A DNA stretch of 64,000 nucleotides, taken from positions 310,001 through 374,000 of the forward strand of contig NZ_BRZA01000001.1 of NCBI RefSeq assembly GCF_026012395.1, given 5' to 3'. The first letter of the stretch is position 1. Each line of letters starts with the position of its first letter. The translations under genes and the position numbers were made by a program. The notes under the pieces were generated by a model. It did not search any database, was not told the origin of the DNA, and saw only the letters and a program-made list of their open reading frames with translations. The stretch comes from Lysinibacillus piscis (GTDB taxonomy: Bacteria > Bacillota > Bacilli > Bacillales_A > Planococcaceae). Shown here piece by piece: positions 38,980 through 50,606 of this stretch.

Positions 38980-39663
38980 ATGAAAAATTTCACAACCAAT
39001 AAGCTCACATTTTGGGTACTATGCTTCTTTTTACTCGTTTTCGTAGAGTTGACCGTGTTTAATAATGGAGGCGCTTTTAGTTTATTAATGGGTGCCATTT
39101 TGCTTTACATGAGCTTTTCCAAAAAGAATCGTTTCTTTAAATGGACAGGAATTTTCTTTATCGTCATCGCTCTCTTTACTATGTGGAGTTTACGCTTATT
39201 TATCGTCATCATGCTCTTATACATGCTCTATCAATATTTACAACGCGAAAACGATGACAAAATCGTAGGGGCGGGCCTTTTTGAAAAATTACCTACTGTC
39301 AAAGGTGAATTATTTGGCACATTACCTGCTCCAATCGAATCATATAAATGGAAAGATGTCCAAATTCAACGACTTGCTGGTGATATTACAGTAGATTTAA
39401 CACAAACGATTCTACCAACAGGCACAAGTCTTATTACGATTCGACAAGGAATTGGTAAAGTACAAATTGATATTCCTTATGAAATTCCGTTCCGTTTACA
39501 ATATACAACCTTGTTTGGTGAGTTCACATGCTTACACAACAGTACACAGCGTCTATTAAATGAAAGTATTAGTTTTGCAGATGGAAATCCTGAAGATGCT
39601 AAACGTATCCTTGTCATCCATGTCGCAACATGGCTTGGCGATTTGGAGGTGCTACGTAAATGA
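38980..39663 (+). CDS. liaF: LiaF-like membrane inhibitor
   Basis: A 227-residue protein: four membrane helices in the first ~95 residues, then a soluble beta-rich LiaF C-terminal domain (GDITVDLTQTILPTGTS; IDIPYEIPFRL). LiaF holds LiaS inactive in the absence of envelope damage. The stop overlaps the liaS start by ATGA. No liaG equivalent is present. Confidence 0.85.
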   Translation: MKNFTTNKLTFWVLCFFLLVFVELTVFNNGGAFSLLMGAILLYMSFSKKNRFFKWTGIFFIVIALFTMWSLRLFIVIMLLYMLYQYLQRENDDKIVGAGLFEKLPTVKGELFGTLPAPIESYKWKDVQIQRLAGDITVDLTQTILPTGTSLITIRQGIGKVQIDIPYEIPFRLQYTTLFGEFTCLHNSTQRLLNESISFADGNPEDAKRILVIHVATWLGDLEVLRK

Positions 39664-40703
39664 TTGCCTTTATCTCAAGATTATGTACAATCTTTCTTCT
39701 TCTGACTGGTGCTACATTCGGTTTATTTGTGGCATTATGGGGGAAACCAGATAAGGACGTATGGGAGCCGTTATGGCAGCAACAATACGACGGTATGCCA
39801 TTCGGTGGATTCATCCTTATCAGTCTTTTTGGTATTAGTCTCTTACTGACAAGTTGGATGAGTGTCGTTGCCCGTGCGAGAGAGGCACAAGCTACTCGTG
39901 TCGTTAAACAACTAGTTGAACCTGATTTTGTATTGCCTAAAAAATTAGCACTGCCAAAACCGTTAACAAAAGCATTAGCGCAAACAAGTGAACTAATTGA
40001 TACACAACGCAAAAGTTTGCAACGTTTATCGAATGAACGTGCTGAAGCAAATGATAAAATGATTCAGGAGCGCATTGTAGCAGAGCGCCAACGCCTTGCC
40101 CGTGAGTTACATGATTCCGTCTCCCAACAATTATTTGCTGCCTCTATGCTACTATCTGCTTTAACAGAAAGCGAGCAGCATGCAGCAAGCCTAAAGCAAG
40201 TAGAAAAAATTGTTCAGCAGGCACAGCTTGAAATGCGTGCCTTATTATTACATTTACGTCCTGTCGCCTTACACAATAAAACATTGGCACAAGGCTTAGA
40301 AGAATTAATTATAGAGCTACAGCAAAAAGTGTTTTTCCATATTGAATATGAGCTAGAGGAAATGACATTAACAAAGGCTGAGGAAGACCATTTATTCCGT
40401 ATTGCTCAAGAAGCACTCTCCAACACATTGCGTCATGCCAAAGCAAGTGAGGTTGAACTACTGCTAGTGGCACGAGATGATTTGGCCATTTTACGCATTC
40501 AGGATAATGGACTTGGCTTTGATCTAGAAGCAGACAAGTCCACATCTTATGGCTTACAAAATATTGCGGAACGTGCAGTGGAAATCGGCTGTACATATAA
40601 AATTGTTTCTATACCAAATGAAGGGACAATTGTAGAAGTGAAAATCCCACTACAGAAGGAGATGGAACCGATTGATTCAAATATTAATAGTGGACGATCA
40701 TGA
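39660..40703 (+). CDS. liaS: Sensor histidine kinase LiaS
   Basis: A 347-residue intramembrane-sensing kinase: two helices (~7-27 and ~48-68) around a ~20-residue outside loop, a short linker, a HisKA_3 domain with the phospho-His in [14 protein letters not shown] (~residue 147) and a GHKL ATPase domain with NTLRHAKAS and DNGLGF. It senses cell-wall antibiotics with LiaF and phosphorylates LiaR. Confidence 0.88.
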   Translation: MIAFISRLCTIFLLLTGATFGLFVALWGKPDKDVWEPLWQQQYDGMPFGGFILISLFGISLLLTSWMSVVARAREAQATRVVKQLVEPDFVLPKKLALPKPLTKALAQTSELIDTQRKSLQRLSNERAEANDKMIQERIVAERQRLARELHDSVSQQLFAASMLLSALTESEQHAASLKQVEKIVQQAQLEMRALLLHLRPVALHNKTLAQGLEELIIELQQKVFFHIEYELEEMTLTKAEEDHLFRIAQEALSNTLRHAKASEVELLLVARDDLAILRIQDNGLGFDLEADKSTSYGLQNIAERAVEIGCTYKIVSIPNEGTIVEVKIPLQKEMEPIDSNINSGRS

Positions 40704-41304
40704 AATGGTGCGTATCGGTGTTTCTGCCTATTTATCCGCCCAAGCAGATATGACGGTTGTTGGTGAAGCGGCGAATGGTAAAGAGGCTGTAGAGCTTGCC
40801 CTCACACTACGTCCAGATATTATTTTAATGGACAATGTGATGCCGATTATGACAGGTGCTGAAGCGACAGCCGAAATTTTAGCAAAGTGGCCTGACGCTA
40901 AAATTATGATGGTTACCAGCTTTTTAGACGATGATAAAGTGTATCCTGCATTAGAGGCAGGCGCTATCAGTTATATTTTAAAAACATCGAATGCAAAACA
41001 AATTGCAGAAGCGATTCGCAAAACAATGGGTGGCGAAACGGTGTTAGAGCCAGAGGTCACATCAAAAATGATGCACCGTATGCGCCATGGCACAAATACG
41101 CCATTGTACGAACAGCTTACGGAGCGTGAAATGGAAATATTATTATTAATGGCACAGGGCAAGGCAAACCAAGAAATTGCAGATGAATTGTATATTGCTT
41201 TAAAAACTGTGAAAACACATGTCAGCAATGTTCTCGCAAAGCTTGATGTCCAAGACCGTACACAAGCTGTTGTCTATGCCTTTCAAAATGGTTTAGCCAA
41301 ATGA
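40672..41304 (+). CDS. liaR: Response regulator LiaR (NarL/FixJ type)
   Basis: A 210-residue regulator: a receiver (VDDHE; phospho-Asp in IILMDNVMP near 54; Lys in ILKTSNAKQ) and a LuxR-type helix-turn-helix ([22 protein letters not shown], split around ~150-170). The start is TTG with AAGGAG 10 bases upstream, so the gene overlaps liaS by 32 bases. It ends at a strong terminator. Confidence 0.88.
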   Translation: MIQILIVDDHEMVRIGVSAYLSAQADMTVVGEAANGKEAVELALTLRPDIILMDNVMPIMTGAEATAEILAKWPDAKIMMVTSFLDDDKVYPALEAGAISYILKTSNAKQIAEAIRKTMGGETVLEPEVTSKMMHRMRHGTNTPLYEQLTEREMEILLLMAQGKANQEIADELYIALKTVKTHVSNVLAKLDVQDRTQAVVYAFQNGLAK

Positions 41305-41308
41305 GCAG

Positions 41309-41338
41309 ACTTCTATCAGCGATTACACTGATAGAAGT
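41309..41338 (+). terminator. Terminator of the lia module
   Basis: ACTTCTATCAG and CTGATAGAAGT form a perfect 11 bp stem followed by eight T. The stop codon of the convergent HAD gene lies inside it. Confidence 0.92.
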
Positions 41339-41976
41339 TTTTTTATTTCGTTGACACTATGTACGATGTAAGTAGCGTTTGCCTTTTCTAGCTCCTCCAA
41401 TGAGCCATAGCCATATGTTACGCCAACACATTCGATGCCATTTTCATGAGCCCCTATTAAATCATGCTTACGGTCACCAATCATGATAAAGGCAGATGGT
41501 GTCATATGGCTAAATTGGTCCATCGCAAAAGCAATAACCTCACCTTTAGCTGAACGTGTACCATCTAAAAGGCTACCTGCCACAATATCAAAATAATGTG
41601 CAATATCGAAATAGTGAACGATTTTCTCTGCAAAAACGGTTGGCTTTGATGTAGCAATCGCTAGTTGATAACCCTGCGCCTTTAAATCTTCAAGTAAAGC
41701 TGGAATACCTGCATATAAACTATTTTCAAACATGCCTACATCAGCAAAACGTTCCCGATAATAGTGAATAGCCCTGTTGATTTGTTCCTCAGTCAATCCA
41801 TACAACTCTTGAAAAGATACTTGCAATGGTGGGCCAATAAACGGTTCCAGTTGATCTAAATGGTTCTCTACGATGCCTAACTTCGCTAAAGCATATTGCA
41901 CAGACTTCGTAATACCTATTTTCGGATCAGATAAAGTACCATCTAAGTCAAATAAAATTACTTGTTTGTTGTTCAT
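41323..41976 (-). CDS. HAD-family phosphatase (phosphoglycolate phosphatase-like)
   Basis: A 217-residue Cof/Gph-type HAD hydrolase: motif I LFDLDGTLSD (nucleophile Asp), motif II ATSKP, a conserved Lys, and motif III MIGDRKHDLIGA. A helical cap lies between motifs I and II. Substrate could be phosphoglycolate, a nucleotide or pyrophosphate. I start at the ATG 41974-41976, 5 bases after AGAGGAG. Confidence 0.88.
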   Translation of the reverse strand: MNNKQVILFDLDGTLSDPKIGITKSVQYALAKLGIVENHLDQLEPFIGPPLQVSFQELYGLTEEQINRAIHYYRERFADVGMFENSLYAGIPALLEDLKAQGYQLAIATSKPTVFAEKIVHYFDIAHYFDIVAGSLLDGTRSAKGEVIAFAMDQFSHMTPSAFIMIGDRKHDLIGAHENGIECVGVTYGYGSLEELEKANATYIVHSVNEIKKLLSV

Positions 41977-42037
41977 ACAATCTCCTCTTTCTTGCATAAT
42001 GAATGGTAGCTGACTATTCACATTTTAACTGTAAAAA

Positions 42038-42076
42038 AGCACCGTAGCACTCAAAATTAATGAGTACCACGATGCT
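42038..42076 (-). terminator. Terminator after tkt
   Basis: AGCATCGTGGTACTC pairs with GAGTGCTACGGTGCT with three G-U pairs and is followed on the minus strand by TTTTTT. Confidence 0.85.
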
Positions 42077-42081
42077 AATGA

Positions 42082-44076
42082 TTATAATGCTTTTACTTTT
42101 GCGACAACATTTTCGACTGTAAAGCCGTATTTTTCCATTACAAGCTCACCAGGTGCAGATGCGCCGAATTTATCAATCGCAAGTACATCCCCTTCAAAGC
42201 CTGTATACTTATGCCAACCGAATGAAGCACCCATTTCGATAGCAAGACGTTTTGTTACAGCTTTCGGTAGTACTGCTTCTTTATAAGCTGCATCTTGTTG
42301 TTCAAAACGGTCCATTGATGGCATTGAAACGACAGCAACATCAATGCCCTCCGCTTTTAATGCTTTTTGTGCTTCCACCGCTAAAGACACCTCAGAGCCT
42401 GTTGCGATTAATAAAGCATCCGCTACTTCTTTAGAAGCTGGCGATACTGTATAAGCACCTTTTGTCACACCTTCACGTACAACATCAATCGATGCATCTA
42501 GTACAGGTAGGTTTTGACGAGATAATACTAAAGCTGTTGGTGTTTTTTCAGAAGCTACTGCAAGCTCCCATGCAACAGCTGATTCATTTGCATCAGCTGG
42601 ACGAATGATAGATAGGTTTGGCATTGCACGTAATGATGCAAGTTGCTCGATCGGCTCATGCGTTGGACCATCTTCTCCTACTGCAATGGAATCATGTGTA
42701 AAGACATATGTGACAGGTAGACCCATTAATGCTGAAAGACGTACTGCTGGACGAACATAATCAGAGAATACGAAGAACGTACCACCAAAGACATTCAATC
42801 CACCATGTAATGCCATACCGTTTAATGCTGCACCCATTGCAAATTCACGTACACCAAACCAAATATTGCGACCAGCATAATTCTCTGCTGAGAAATCGCC
42901 TGCACCATTCATTGTTGTTTTATTAGAGCCAGCTAAGTCTGCTGAACCACCGAAGAATGAAGGTGTGTTTTTAGCAATTGCATTGATAGCATCACCTGAT
43001 GAAGAACGAGTTGCTACTGATTTACCTACCTCATATACTGGTAGGTCTGCTGCAAAGTTCTCTGGTAATTGCCCATTCATTGCTTGCTCAAATTGCGTTG
43101 CTAATTCAGGGAATGCTGCTTTATATGCGTCAAATTTGACATTCCAAGCTGTTTCAGCTTGTACACCTTGCACTTCTGCTGCCGCTGTGAATGTATCGTA
43201 CACTTCAGCAGGGATTTGGAATGGCTCATGTGTCCATTCATAAGCTGCTTTTGTTAAAGCTGCTTCGTCTTTCCCTAGTGGTGCACCATGAGAATCCGCT
43301 TTACCTGATTTATTTGGTGAACCGAAGCCAATCACTGTTTTAATTTCGATTAACGTTGGTTTGCCTGATGATTTTTTCGCTTCTTCGATAGCTGTGTTGA
43401 TTGCTTCAACATCTGTACCATCTGCTACTTTTAAGTAATTCCAGCCATATGATTCAAAACGTTTTTGAATATTTTCTGAGAATGACTTTTCTAAATCACC
43501 ATCTAATGAAATATCATTTGAATCGTATAACACAATTAGTTTATCCAATTGTAAATGACCTGCTAAAGAAATGGCTTCTGCCGCTACGCCTTCCATTAAA
43601 TCGCCATCACCACAAAGTGCAAATGTGTAGTGATCTACGATATCATGACCAGGTTTGTTGTATGTAGCTGCTAAATGACGCTCAGCCATTGCCATTCCGA
43701 CTGTCATTGCAATTCCTTGCCCTAGAGGACCAGTTGTTGCCTCTACCCCTACTGTATGACCATATTCAGGATGTCCTGGTGTTAATGAATCCCATTGACG
43801 AAAGTTTTTAATTTCTTCCATTGGTAAACCATAGCCGCCAAGGTGCAATAAGCTATAAAGTAACATAGAACCATGACCTGCTGAAAGTACAAAACGATCA
43901 CGATTGTACCATTTTGGGTTTGCTGGGTTATGACGAAGCTGTTTTGTCCAAAGCGTATACGCCATTGGTGCTGCCCCCATTGGTAAACCAGGGTGGCCTG
44001 AGTTTGCTTGTTCAATTGCATCAATTGACAAAGTTCGGATAGCATTAATTGCTAGTTGGTCCGCATGTTGAGTCAT
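42082..44076 (-). CDS. tkt: Transketolase
   Basis: Thiamine-diphosphate enzyme of the pentose phosphate pathway that moves two-carbon units between sugar phosphates. It has 664 residues. The N-terminal [15 protein letters not shown], the ThDP motif GDGDLMEGV...[18 protein letters not shown] and the pyrimidine-domain [16 protein letters not shown] are canonical. It is next to ynzC, as in B. subtilis. Confidence 0.96.
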   Translation of the reverse strand: MTQHADQLAINAIRTLSIDAIEQANSGHPGLPMGAAPMAYTLWTKQLRHNPANPKWYNRDRFVLSAGHGSMLLYSLLHLGGYGLPMEEIKNFRQWDSLTPGHPEYGHTVGVEATTGPLGQGIAMTVGMAMAERHLAATYNKPGHDIVDHYTFALCGDGDLMEGVAAEAISLAGHLQLDKLIVLYDSNDISLDGDLEKSFSENIQKRFESYGWNYLKVADGTDVEAINTAIEEAKKSSGKPTLIEIKTVIGFGSPNKSGKADSHGAPLGKDEAALTKAAYEWTHEPFQIPAEVYDTFTAAAEVQGVQAETAWNVKFDAYKAAFPELATQFEQAMNGQLPENFAADLPVYEVGKSVATRSSSGDAINAIAKNTPSFFGGSADLAGSNKTTMNGAGDFSAENYAGRNIWFGVREFAMGAALNGMALHGGLNVFGGTFFVFSDYVRPAVRLSALMGLPVTYVFTHDSIAVGEDGPTHEPIEQLASLRAMPNLSIIRPADANESAVAWELAVASEKTPTALVLSRQNLPVLDASIDVVREGVTKGAYTVSPASKEVADALLIATGSEVSLAVEAQKALKAEGIDVAVVSMPSMDRFEQQDAAYKEAVLPKAVTKRLAIEMGASFGWHKYTGFEGDVLAIDKFGASAPGELVMEKYGFTVENVVAKVKAL

Positions 44077-44203
44077 TATATTGTGACATCCTTTCTCATT
44101 TTAAAGATTATTCTTTATACAGTTTAGTCAACATTTCATTAGAAAACAATGCTTTTGTTGTACTATTTCAGTTTTCTAGTATTTTTAAATGAAATATGTC
44201 ACA

Positions 44204-44437
44204 CTAATTTAGAAATTTGTTTTTTTTCGCCTGCTTCACTTTTTCTGGTGTTACATCATTGCCCTCTGCATCGATGACTTTTACATGTTCAATCGTATCT
44301 CGCATTGTTGCACGGAATGTATCTAAATATTCTTTGCGAAGCGCTGTTCTTTCCTTCGCTTCTTCCTCTGTTAATGTACCATCTTTTGCTTTAGCAGATA
44401 GTTCGTTAATACGTTTTATTTTTTCTTTTGATAACAT
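44204..44437 (-). CDS. ynzC: DUF896 protein YnzC
   Basis: A 77-residue, two-helix protein of the UPF0291/DUF896 family: [20 protein letters not shown] and [17 protein letters not shown] are the signature helices. In B. subtilis it follows yneA-yneB; here a GNAT gene on the other strand separates it from yneB. Role unknown. Confidence 0.92.
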   Translation of the reverse strand: MLSKEKIKRINELSAKAKDGTLTEEEAKERTALRKEYLDTFRATMRDTIEHVKVIDAEGNDVTPEKVKQAKKNKFLN

Positions 44438-44561
44438 ATCATGACACGCCTTTCCGTCCAGATTTTACTGTCTGTAATAGGCAAAGTATAGCATGAATCA
44501 ACTGAAAATGCAGTTATAGCAGCTTTTTTCATCTTATAAACGCTAAAGGAGATGTTACATA

Positions 44562-46064
<1,503 letters not shown>

Positions 46065-46082
46065 GTTGATTACCCCTTTTCT

Positions 46083-46162
46083 AGAATATTTGTTCGGAAT
46101 ATATGTTCTAATATTATGACGAACAAACGTTTTTGTCAAACACTTTTTAGAACCTATGTTTG
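46083..46162. promoter_or_regulatory. Cluster of SOS boxes (LexA operators)
   Basis: The yneA-lexA gap holds at least four matches to CGAACRNRYGTTYG: 46083-46096 (AGAATATTTGTTCG), 46096-46109 (GGAATATATGTTCT), 46120-46133 (CGAACAAACGTTTT) and 46149-46162 (AGAACCTATGTTTG). The last two are closest. LexA bound here would repress both yneAB and its own gene. Confidence 0.8.
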
Positions 46163-46231
46163 CACAAATGTTCGCATTCTGTTATACTACTATTTAAGAA
46201 ATACGATTAGAAAAAAAGAGGTGAACTCTAT

Positions 46232-46849
46232 ATGAAGAAAGTTTCAAAAAGACAAGAAGATATATTAGCTTTTATCAAAGATGAAGTTCGTACAAAAGGC
46301 TATCCACCATCTGTACGCGAAATTGGTGAGGCTGTAGGGCTTGCTTCTAGTTCTACTGTTCATGGGCATCTAGCTCGTCTAGAACAAAAAGGGCTCATTC
46401 GTCGTGACCCTACAAAGCCACGTGCGATTGAAATTTTAGATGCGGAAGATGGCGTGCAAAAGCAAAATGTTATCCATGTACCACTTATCGGTAAAGTAAC
46501 AGCTGGTTCCCCTATTACAGCAATTGAAAATATAGAAGAATATTTTCCATTACCAGATAGCTATGGCACAGATGCCAACCAATTATTTATGTTAGAGATT
46601 ATGGGGGAATCCATGATTGAAGCAGGTATTTTAGATGGAGATTTAGTCATTGTGAAACAAAGAGCAACGGCTAATAATGGTGATATTGTCGTAGCGATGA
46701 CAGAAGAAAATGAAGCAACTGTCAAACGCTTCTTTAAAGAAAAAAATCACTTCCGTTTACAGCCTGAAAACCCTACAATGGAGCCGATTATTGTCGATCA
46801 AGTATCCATTTTAGGTCAGGTTGTTGGCCTTTATCGCCGTGTACATTAA
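46232..46849 (+). CDS. lexA: SOS repressor LexA
   Basis: Repressor that self-cleaves when RecA filaments form. It has 205 residues: a winged-helix domain (~1-70), the cleavage bond Ala91-Gly92 in KVTAGSP, and the protease dyad Ser127 (MGESMI) and Lys165 (ATVKRF). It is divergent from yneA across the SOS boxes. Confidence 0.96.
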   Translation: MKKVSKRQEDILAFIKDEVRTKGYPPSVREIGEAVGLASSSTVHGHLARLEQKGLIRRDPTKPRAIEILDAEDGVQKQNVIHVPLIGKVTAGSPITAIENIEEYFPLPDSYGTDANQLFMLEIMGESMIEAGILDGDLVIVKQRATANNGDIVVAMTEENEATVKRFFKEKNHFRLQPENPTMEPIIVDQVSILGQVVGLYRRVH

Positions 46850-46881
46850 TTCTTGTGGACTTGCTTGACAAACACCAAACT

Positions 46882-46921
46882 AAAAGCCGAAAATGCTAGT
46901 AAATTAGCATTCTCGGCTTTT
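46882..46921. terminator. Bidirectional terminator
   Basis: AAAAGCCGAAAATGCTA pairs with TAGCATTCTCGGCTTTT with one mismatch around a 6-base loop. It serves lexA and the convergent DUF2339 gene. Confidence 0.9.
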
Positions 46922-46923
46922 TA

Positions 46924-48984
46924 TTACGTATCTTTTCGTAACAAACGTCGGGATAAAAATAACCCAATACTCCCAATAATCATAAATAATACAGCTCTAA
47001 TGAATAAATCAAGTGCTGATAAATCGAAGAAAATTAATTTAAAGAATGCTAAGGCTAACACAATAAATCCTGTTAAACGTACTATGCGTAATGAATGTGT
47101 CGAACCAAGCCACAATGATAAGCTAGCGGTTAAAAACAGTGTCATAGTTGATAATGCAATGCCTAACGTATCAGGTAAGAAGTTATGATACGTTAATTGT
47201 GTGATGAACCCTATCACAGACAGCATGGTAAGTATAATTCCACCACCCACTAACCAATCTAGTCGCTTCTCGATTCCATCCGCATAACGCTCATAAATGC
47301 ACCCTTTTTTCAATAAATCCACGATAAGCGCCACCATCAGCACTAAATAAATACTTCTTGTAAAGAGGTTGAGCCATATTACATTTTGTACAATATATAT
47401 ATTTGCACTAATGAGTAAGCCACATAGTAAAAATAACAGACTGAACAACGGTGTTAAAGCCCGCCCTTTTAGAGTAGCTGGTATAAATAAAGAGACAATA
47501 AATAGACTAGCAATCGCAATCACCATTAAATGTGGAACAGCACTTGCCACATAAGCTGTATCTAACTTGGCTACATAGCTTAAAAAATACATGGCTATCA
47601 CTACTGCTAAACCATCCATTACCCATAGTTTATTCATCCATGCTTCAAATGGTAGCAACGTCTCTTTTGGACGTTTTGCATACCTATAAATAACGATTAA
47701 ATAGATAAGCGGCAATACCAAGTGAGCATGAGCCATACTCCAAAATGGATATGGTTCATAGATAAGCAAAGTCACCATAAGTGTTATAGCAAATGACAGT
47801 GAGCTGACAACTTTCATCATACTCACACGTAATCGTAGCCCCATCATGACACCTGCAAATGCCACGAGCGGATACAGTAATTCATCCACAGCATCAGGCA
47901 TATTGAGCACGATGAGCCAGTTACACAATGTGATAAATGCCAATGTCGACATACTATCAAATACTGCACGCCATTTTTGCTTGTAGCTATAGCCTGCTGT
48001 TACAATTAATAGCCCCATAAAAGCAAATAATAGGAGCTCCTTATAGGCTACTGAATAAATCATAAAATTGAACAGCATTAAACTAAATAGCGTTAAGCTA
48101 AATGTCGCACCGATTTGGACATAACGCCATTTAGATTCAGTATGATAAAGCGCACACCAGCTTGCATAATAAATGCCTACTATGGCTAATAACCCAATCG
48201 CACCAAACAGTAGCTGTGAATCATTGAGGAAGCCTATAATACTAATCGCTAGAATAGAAAAAAACGTGCCTACATACAAGGCAATATATTGTTTATGACG
48301 AATAATGACAAGCTGTATACTTGCAAATAATACACATACATAACCAAGCGTCATCATCACACTAACATCCATATATTCAAGTAAATACGGTAAAAGTAAA
48401 GAAGTAAATACAATAAACAAAGTAAGTGCCTCATTTTTCTTCCAATAACTTACGGCTAAGCCATAGCCAATATACAATAAGGCAATAAATAGTGCGATGG
48501 CTAACGTAAACAACTCATACAAAATGGCGCCCGCTGCTGTTGTTAATATCCCTACGATAAACGCACCACCATATAAGGAAATAAACAATGCTTGTGCCTC
48601 ATTCTTTTTACGCTCTAACCAATAACCGATTCCCATTAAAGCAAATGACAAACTATACGCAAGAATCAATTTAATAGCGTTCGATAAATAGCCATAATCA
48701 CTAATTAATTTTAACCCCCATAATACACCCATCACGAGAATGACCATAAATACTTTTGGTAAAGCATGTAATACACGTTCTTCTAAAGGTGGTTTGGTTG
48801 GTTTTTCTTTTTGTACGGTAGCAACTGGCTTGCTTGGCACATCAGTTGGCTTTATAGCTGGTTTGGCTGGTCGTATTGGTGACGAAGACGCTACTTTGTC
48901 ATTTTGTAAAGCCTGCAATTCCTGCCGTAATCGTTGCACCTCTTGTTCCAGCTTTGCTACACGGTCCTCCATTTCAAGTGACAT
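46924..48984 (-). CDS. DUF2339 multi-pass membrane protein
   Basis: A 686-residue protein. The first ~75 residues are a coiled coil (MEDRVAKLEQEVQRLRQEL) and a Pro/Lys-rich linker. About 18-20 membrane helices follow up to the C-terminus, the DUF2339 pattern. The function of the family is unknown. I start at the ATG 48982-48984, 8 bases after AAGGGAGG. Confidence 0.85.
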   Translation of the reverse strand: MSLEMEDRVAKLEQEVQRLRQELQALQNDKVASSSPIRPAKPAIKPTDVPSKPVATVQKEKPTKPPLEERVLHALPKVFMVILVMGVLWGLKLISDYGYLSNAIKLILAYSLSFALMGIGYWLERKKNEAQALFISLYGGAFIVGILTTAAGAILYELFTLAIALFIALLYIGYGLAVSYWKKNEALTLFIVFTSLLLPYLLEYMDVSVMMTLGYVCVLFASIQLVIIRHKQYIALYVGTFFSILAISIIGFLNDSQLLFGAIGLLAIVGIYYASWCALYHTESKWRYVQIGATFSLTLFSLMLFNFMIYSVAYKELLLFAFMGLLIVTAGYSYKQKWRAVFDSMSTLAFITLCNWLIVLNMPDAVDELLYPLVAFAGVMMGLRLRVSMMKVVSSLSFAITLMVTLLIYEPYPFWSMAHAHLVLPLIYLIVIYRYAKRPKETLLPFEAWMNKLWVMDGLAVVIAMYFLSYVAKLDTAYVASAVPHLMVIAIASLFIVSLFIPATLKGRALTPLFSLLFLLCGLLISANIYIVQNVIWLNLFTRSIYLVLMVALIVDLLKKGCIYERYADGIEKRLDWLVGGGIILTMLSVIGFITQLTYHNFLPDTLGIALSTMTLFLTASLSLWLGSTHSLRIVRLTGFIVLALAFFKLIFFDLSALDLFIRAVLFMIIGSIGLFLSRRLLRKDT

Positions 48985-49050
48985 GACATCAACCTCCCTT
49001 CCATTAATTATTGTAATAATAGCAAACAACAGCTTGCTTGAATATAGGCA

Positions 49051-49302
49051 TTATCGGGGCTTTCTATAGTGTAATGCCCGTTCACTATCACTCGTGCCAT
49101 TGGTTGTCGGATCAATCACTACCCCCATTAACACTAAAATAGATAAAACAGTATTCACAATGGAAAGTAATTGCTCACTCATTGCACTTGTTAGTTCATA
49201 GCCAAATAAAGCTGCCACTTGTTGCCCTAACAATAATACTAATGAACATAAAGCCAATAGAAACGGCTTATGTTGCAGACGAATTTTCCAATTAATTCTC
49301 AT
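49051..49302 (-). CDS. Phage-type holin (phi LC3 family), orphan
   Basis: An 83-residue protein with two hydrophobic helices (~13-33 and ~45-65) and the characteristic end VVIDPTTNGTSDSERALHYRKP of phi LC3-type holins. Holins open the membrane for endolysins. No endolysin or other phage gene is nearby. The ATG at 49300-49302 follows AAAGGAGG. It lies ~65 bases upstream of the DUF2339 gene in the same direction. Confidence 0.8.
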   Translation of the reverse strand: MRINWKIRLQHKPFLLALCSLVLLLGQQVAALFGYELTSAMSEQLLSIVNTVLSILVLMGVVIDPTTNGTSDSERALHYRKPR

Positions 49303-49414
49303 CAAAACTCACCTCCTTTTGCTACAATATATTCGTTACTCTCTTCTATTACATGTGCGTATGATAAGCTGTTGGCACATATATATAAGTAACTTGTAGA
49401 TGGGGTGAGATGAG

Positions 49415-50413
49415 ATGATTTATGAATGGAATGTACTACGAACAGTAGCATGTTTAAGTGTTGTTCTTTTACATGCCACAACGAATACAGCAATCGTAAA
49501 TGGCGATGTCCACAATGACTACTATCAATTTTTTCGTTTAGTATTATGTTTTGCAACACCTACGTTTATTCTGTTATCCATTATCATTTTAGCCAAACGC
49601 TATCCCGCTAATCTTCCTGTCTTTTTCTTATGGCGACGCTGTCAATATATTTTCATTCCATTTTTATGTTTCGCGACATTCTATGCAAGCAATGCTACTT
49701 TGCGTTATGATGAAAATTTTGGCTATATGCTCTATCGTCATATTGTATTGGGGGATTTTTCAGGGTGGTTCGTCTTAACTATTTTTCAATTTTATATGCT
49801 GTTTTTTATCATTAGAAAATATCAACTATCGAGTGTATGGTTTGTACCTATTTTCGGTACACTTGGCATTTTGTACAGTTTATTTATCAGTGCATTTCCT
49901 GTACTAAATGATGCTGTTAGTCGTTGGTTATTGATTGGCTGGCTACCGTATTTTGCTATCGCTTATATTTGGGGCACTCATTATACATGGCTTGCTGTAA
50001 AGCTTGTACATTACCGTCTTGCCACGTTGATATGGTGCATATTATCTATAGCCATACTGGCGATTTCCTACCATATGGGACTCACTGCCATTACATCCAG
50101 ACGCCTTGATATGATACTACTCGTGCTCGCTATTACCTGCTGTATTTTAGCTTATGGTCAATTGCTACCTAAATTACCCATTATTCAAATCATCAGCTCT
50201 TATTCATTCGGCATCTTTTTGCTTCATTGGCTTATTCAAGATTATTTAGCACCCTATACAGCCCTCCTTCCCTCAACAGTTCTACAGGTGCTGGTATTAT
50301 TTATCAGTAGCTTACTTCTATGTATTATTTGTCTAAACATACTGGCACGACTTCCTTATAGCTACTATCTGATTGGTAAATTACCTAAACAAAAGACTGC
50401 CAAGAGCAACTAA
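49415..50413 (+). CDS. Acyltransferase-3 family membrane protein
   Basis: A 332-residue protein with about ten membrane helices. The N-terminal pattern NVLRTVACLSVVLLHATT contains the Arg and His positions conserved in acyltransferase family 3 (OafA/WecH type), which O-acetylate surface polysaccharides or peptidoglycan. No glycan gene is adjacent, so the acceptor is unknown. Confidence 0.8.
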   Translation: MIYEWNVLRTVACLSVVLLHATTNTAIVNGDVHNDYYQFFRLVLCFATPTFILLSIIILAKRYPANLPVFFLWRRCQYIFIPFLCFATFYASNATLRYDENFGYMLYRHIVLGDFSGWFVLTIFQFYMLFFIIRKYQLSSVWFVPIFGTLGILYSLFISAFPVLNDAVSRWLLIGWLPYFAIAYIWGTHYTWLAVKLVHYRLATLIWCILSIAILAISYHMGLTAITSRRLDMILLVLAITCCILAYGQLLPKLPIIQIISSYSFGIFLLHWLIQDYLAPYTALLPSTVLQVLVLFISSLLLCIICLNILARLPYSYYLIGKLPKQKTAKSN

Positions 50414-50430
50414 AAGCTCTTGGCAGTCTT
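50393..50430 (+). terminator. Terminator at the acyltransferase stop
   Basis: AAGACTGCCAAGAGC and GCTCTTGGCAGTCTT form a perfect 15 bp stem around an 8-base loop that holds the stop codon. Confidence 0.9.
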
Positions 50431-50483
50431 ACATTGTTGAAAAGGATTGAGTCGACGGTAGAAAGTAACCTTTCAGCAATTTA

Positions 50484-50581
50484 TCTACATAATTTTGTCG
50501 ATTACTTACGAAATTTTGTCGAATAGCTACGTTATTTTGTCGAATGCTTACGAAGTCGTGTCGATTATCTACGAACCCTTA
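50484..50581. repeat. Tandem repeat, 21 bp period, with TTTTGTCGAAT cores
   Basis: Units start at 50484, 50505, 50526, 50547 and 50568 (the last partial), exactly 21 bp apart. Units two and three hold TTTTGTCGAAT, a good Spo0A-box-like core; units one and four have GTCGATTA at the same place. It lies between two convergent genes, after the acyltransferase terminator and the yjiH-like stop. Confidence 0.88.
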
Positions 50582-50606
50582 TTCAATTTATTTTTCAATC
50601 TACACA

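Noticed and set aside
49051-50413. Holin and acyltransferase as a prophage remnant
   Set aside because: No integrase, capsid, tail or lysin gene is seen, and flanking genes are ordinary chromosome.
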